A DNA stretch of 43,402 bases from Alteromonadaceae bacterium (GTDB lineage: Bacteria > Pseudomonadota > Gammaproteobacteria > Pseudomonadales > Oleiphilaceae). Below are positions 43,356 to 43,402 of the stretch, piece by piece. Location of the stretch: NCBI GenBank assembly GCA_013393545.1, contig JABXHG010000575.1, positions 1 to 43,402 of the forward strand, given 5' to 3'. Every line of letters begins with the position of its first letter. Within the stretch, counting starts at the first letter, position 1. The position numbers and the translations under genes were made by a program. The notes under the pieces are model-generated. The model was not told where the DNA came from, did no database searches, and saw only the letters and a list, made by a program, of their open reading frames with translations.

Positions 43356-43402
43356 CCAACCCACCTTTTGTTCCAGATAACGTGGACCGAATGCTGTTTC
43401 GG
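43352..43402 (+). CDS. Start of an unrecognised gene, cut by the window edge
   Basis: An open frame from ATG 43352 reads MTNPPFVPDNVDRMLFR to the end of the window. It overlaps the preceding stop as ATGA, the usual sign of translational coupling. It is too short to identify. Confidence 0.35.
   Translation, partial: MTNPPFVPDNVDRMLFR

Overview
The window looks like a chromosomal segment of a Marinobacter-like marine gammaproteobacterium. This is inferred from protein style, a G+C-rich composition judged by eye, and gene order: yrfG-hslR-hslO-pckA as in enterics, rsmD/ftsY-ftsE-ftsX-rpoH as in pseudomonads, and aer near acnA as in Pseudomonas. No database search was possible. I saw no tRNA, rRNA, transposase or CRISPR array.

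Region 1 (1-9.1 kb) is housekeeping. On the minus strand lie a small exported protein, yrfG-hslR-hslO (nucleotidase, S4 RNA-binding protein, Hsp33 chaperone) and the 5' part of pckA, then rsmD-mutM. On the plus strand are ftsY-ftsE-ftsX and rpoH. ftsY carries a membrane anchor and a perfect 17 x 6-bp repeat coding for Pro-Glu. A 28-bp-armed inverted repeat with two inner hairpins (9128-9240) follows the rpoH terminator.

Region 2 (9.2-24.6 kb) is metabolic and mixed: tartronate semialdehyde reductase and hydroxypyruvate isomerase, an OmpR-type two-component pair, greB, a lone integrase SAM-like domain, a DUF465 protein, an exported Lig E-type DNA ligase, a broken periplasmic-sensor diguanylate cyclase, a DUF815 ATPase, a DUF3422 membrane protein, a PlsC-like acyltransferase, a MAPEG protein, a rhomboid protease and a zinc-ribbon/TPR membrane protein.

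Region 3 (24.7-42.7 kb) is a dense signalling block built around oxygen/redox sensing, cyclic di-GMP and chemotaxis. It holds a soluble PAS chemoreceptor, a globin-coupled diguanylate cyclase, a hemerythrin, a hemerythrin-PAS-GAF-PAS-GGDEF-EAL-CZB protein, a membrane diguanylate cyclase, Aer, a soluble CZB chemoreceptor, an MHYT hybrid histidine kinase and a PAS-PAS-GGDEF protein. FNR/ANR-type boxes precede aer (one mismatch) and the CZB receptor (perfect), which suggests shared low-oxygen control.

Two patterns stand out. First, yrfG and greB both have an intrinsic-terminator-like hairpin plus T tract ending exactly at the start codon, with no Shine-Dalgarno, which suggests leader control. 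Second, several genes carry internal deletions or frameshifts: the SBP-GGDEF gene, an SBP lipoprotein remnant, a GAF/EAL remnant, an MHYT kinase fused to the tail of an HD-GYP domain, and acnA cut off after about 133 codons. Either a real deletion process is eroding these genes, or the assembly has problems. Raw reads would decide.
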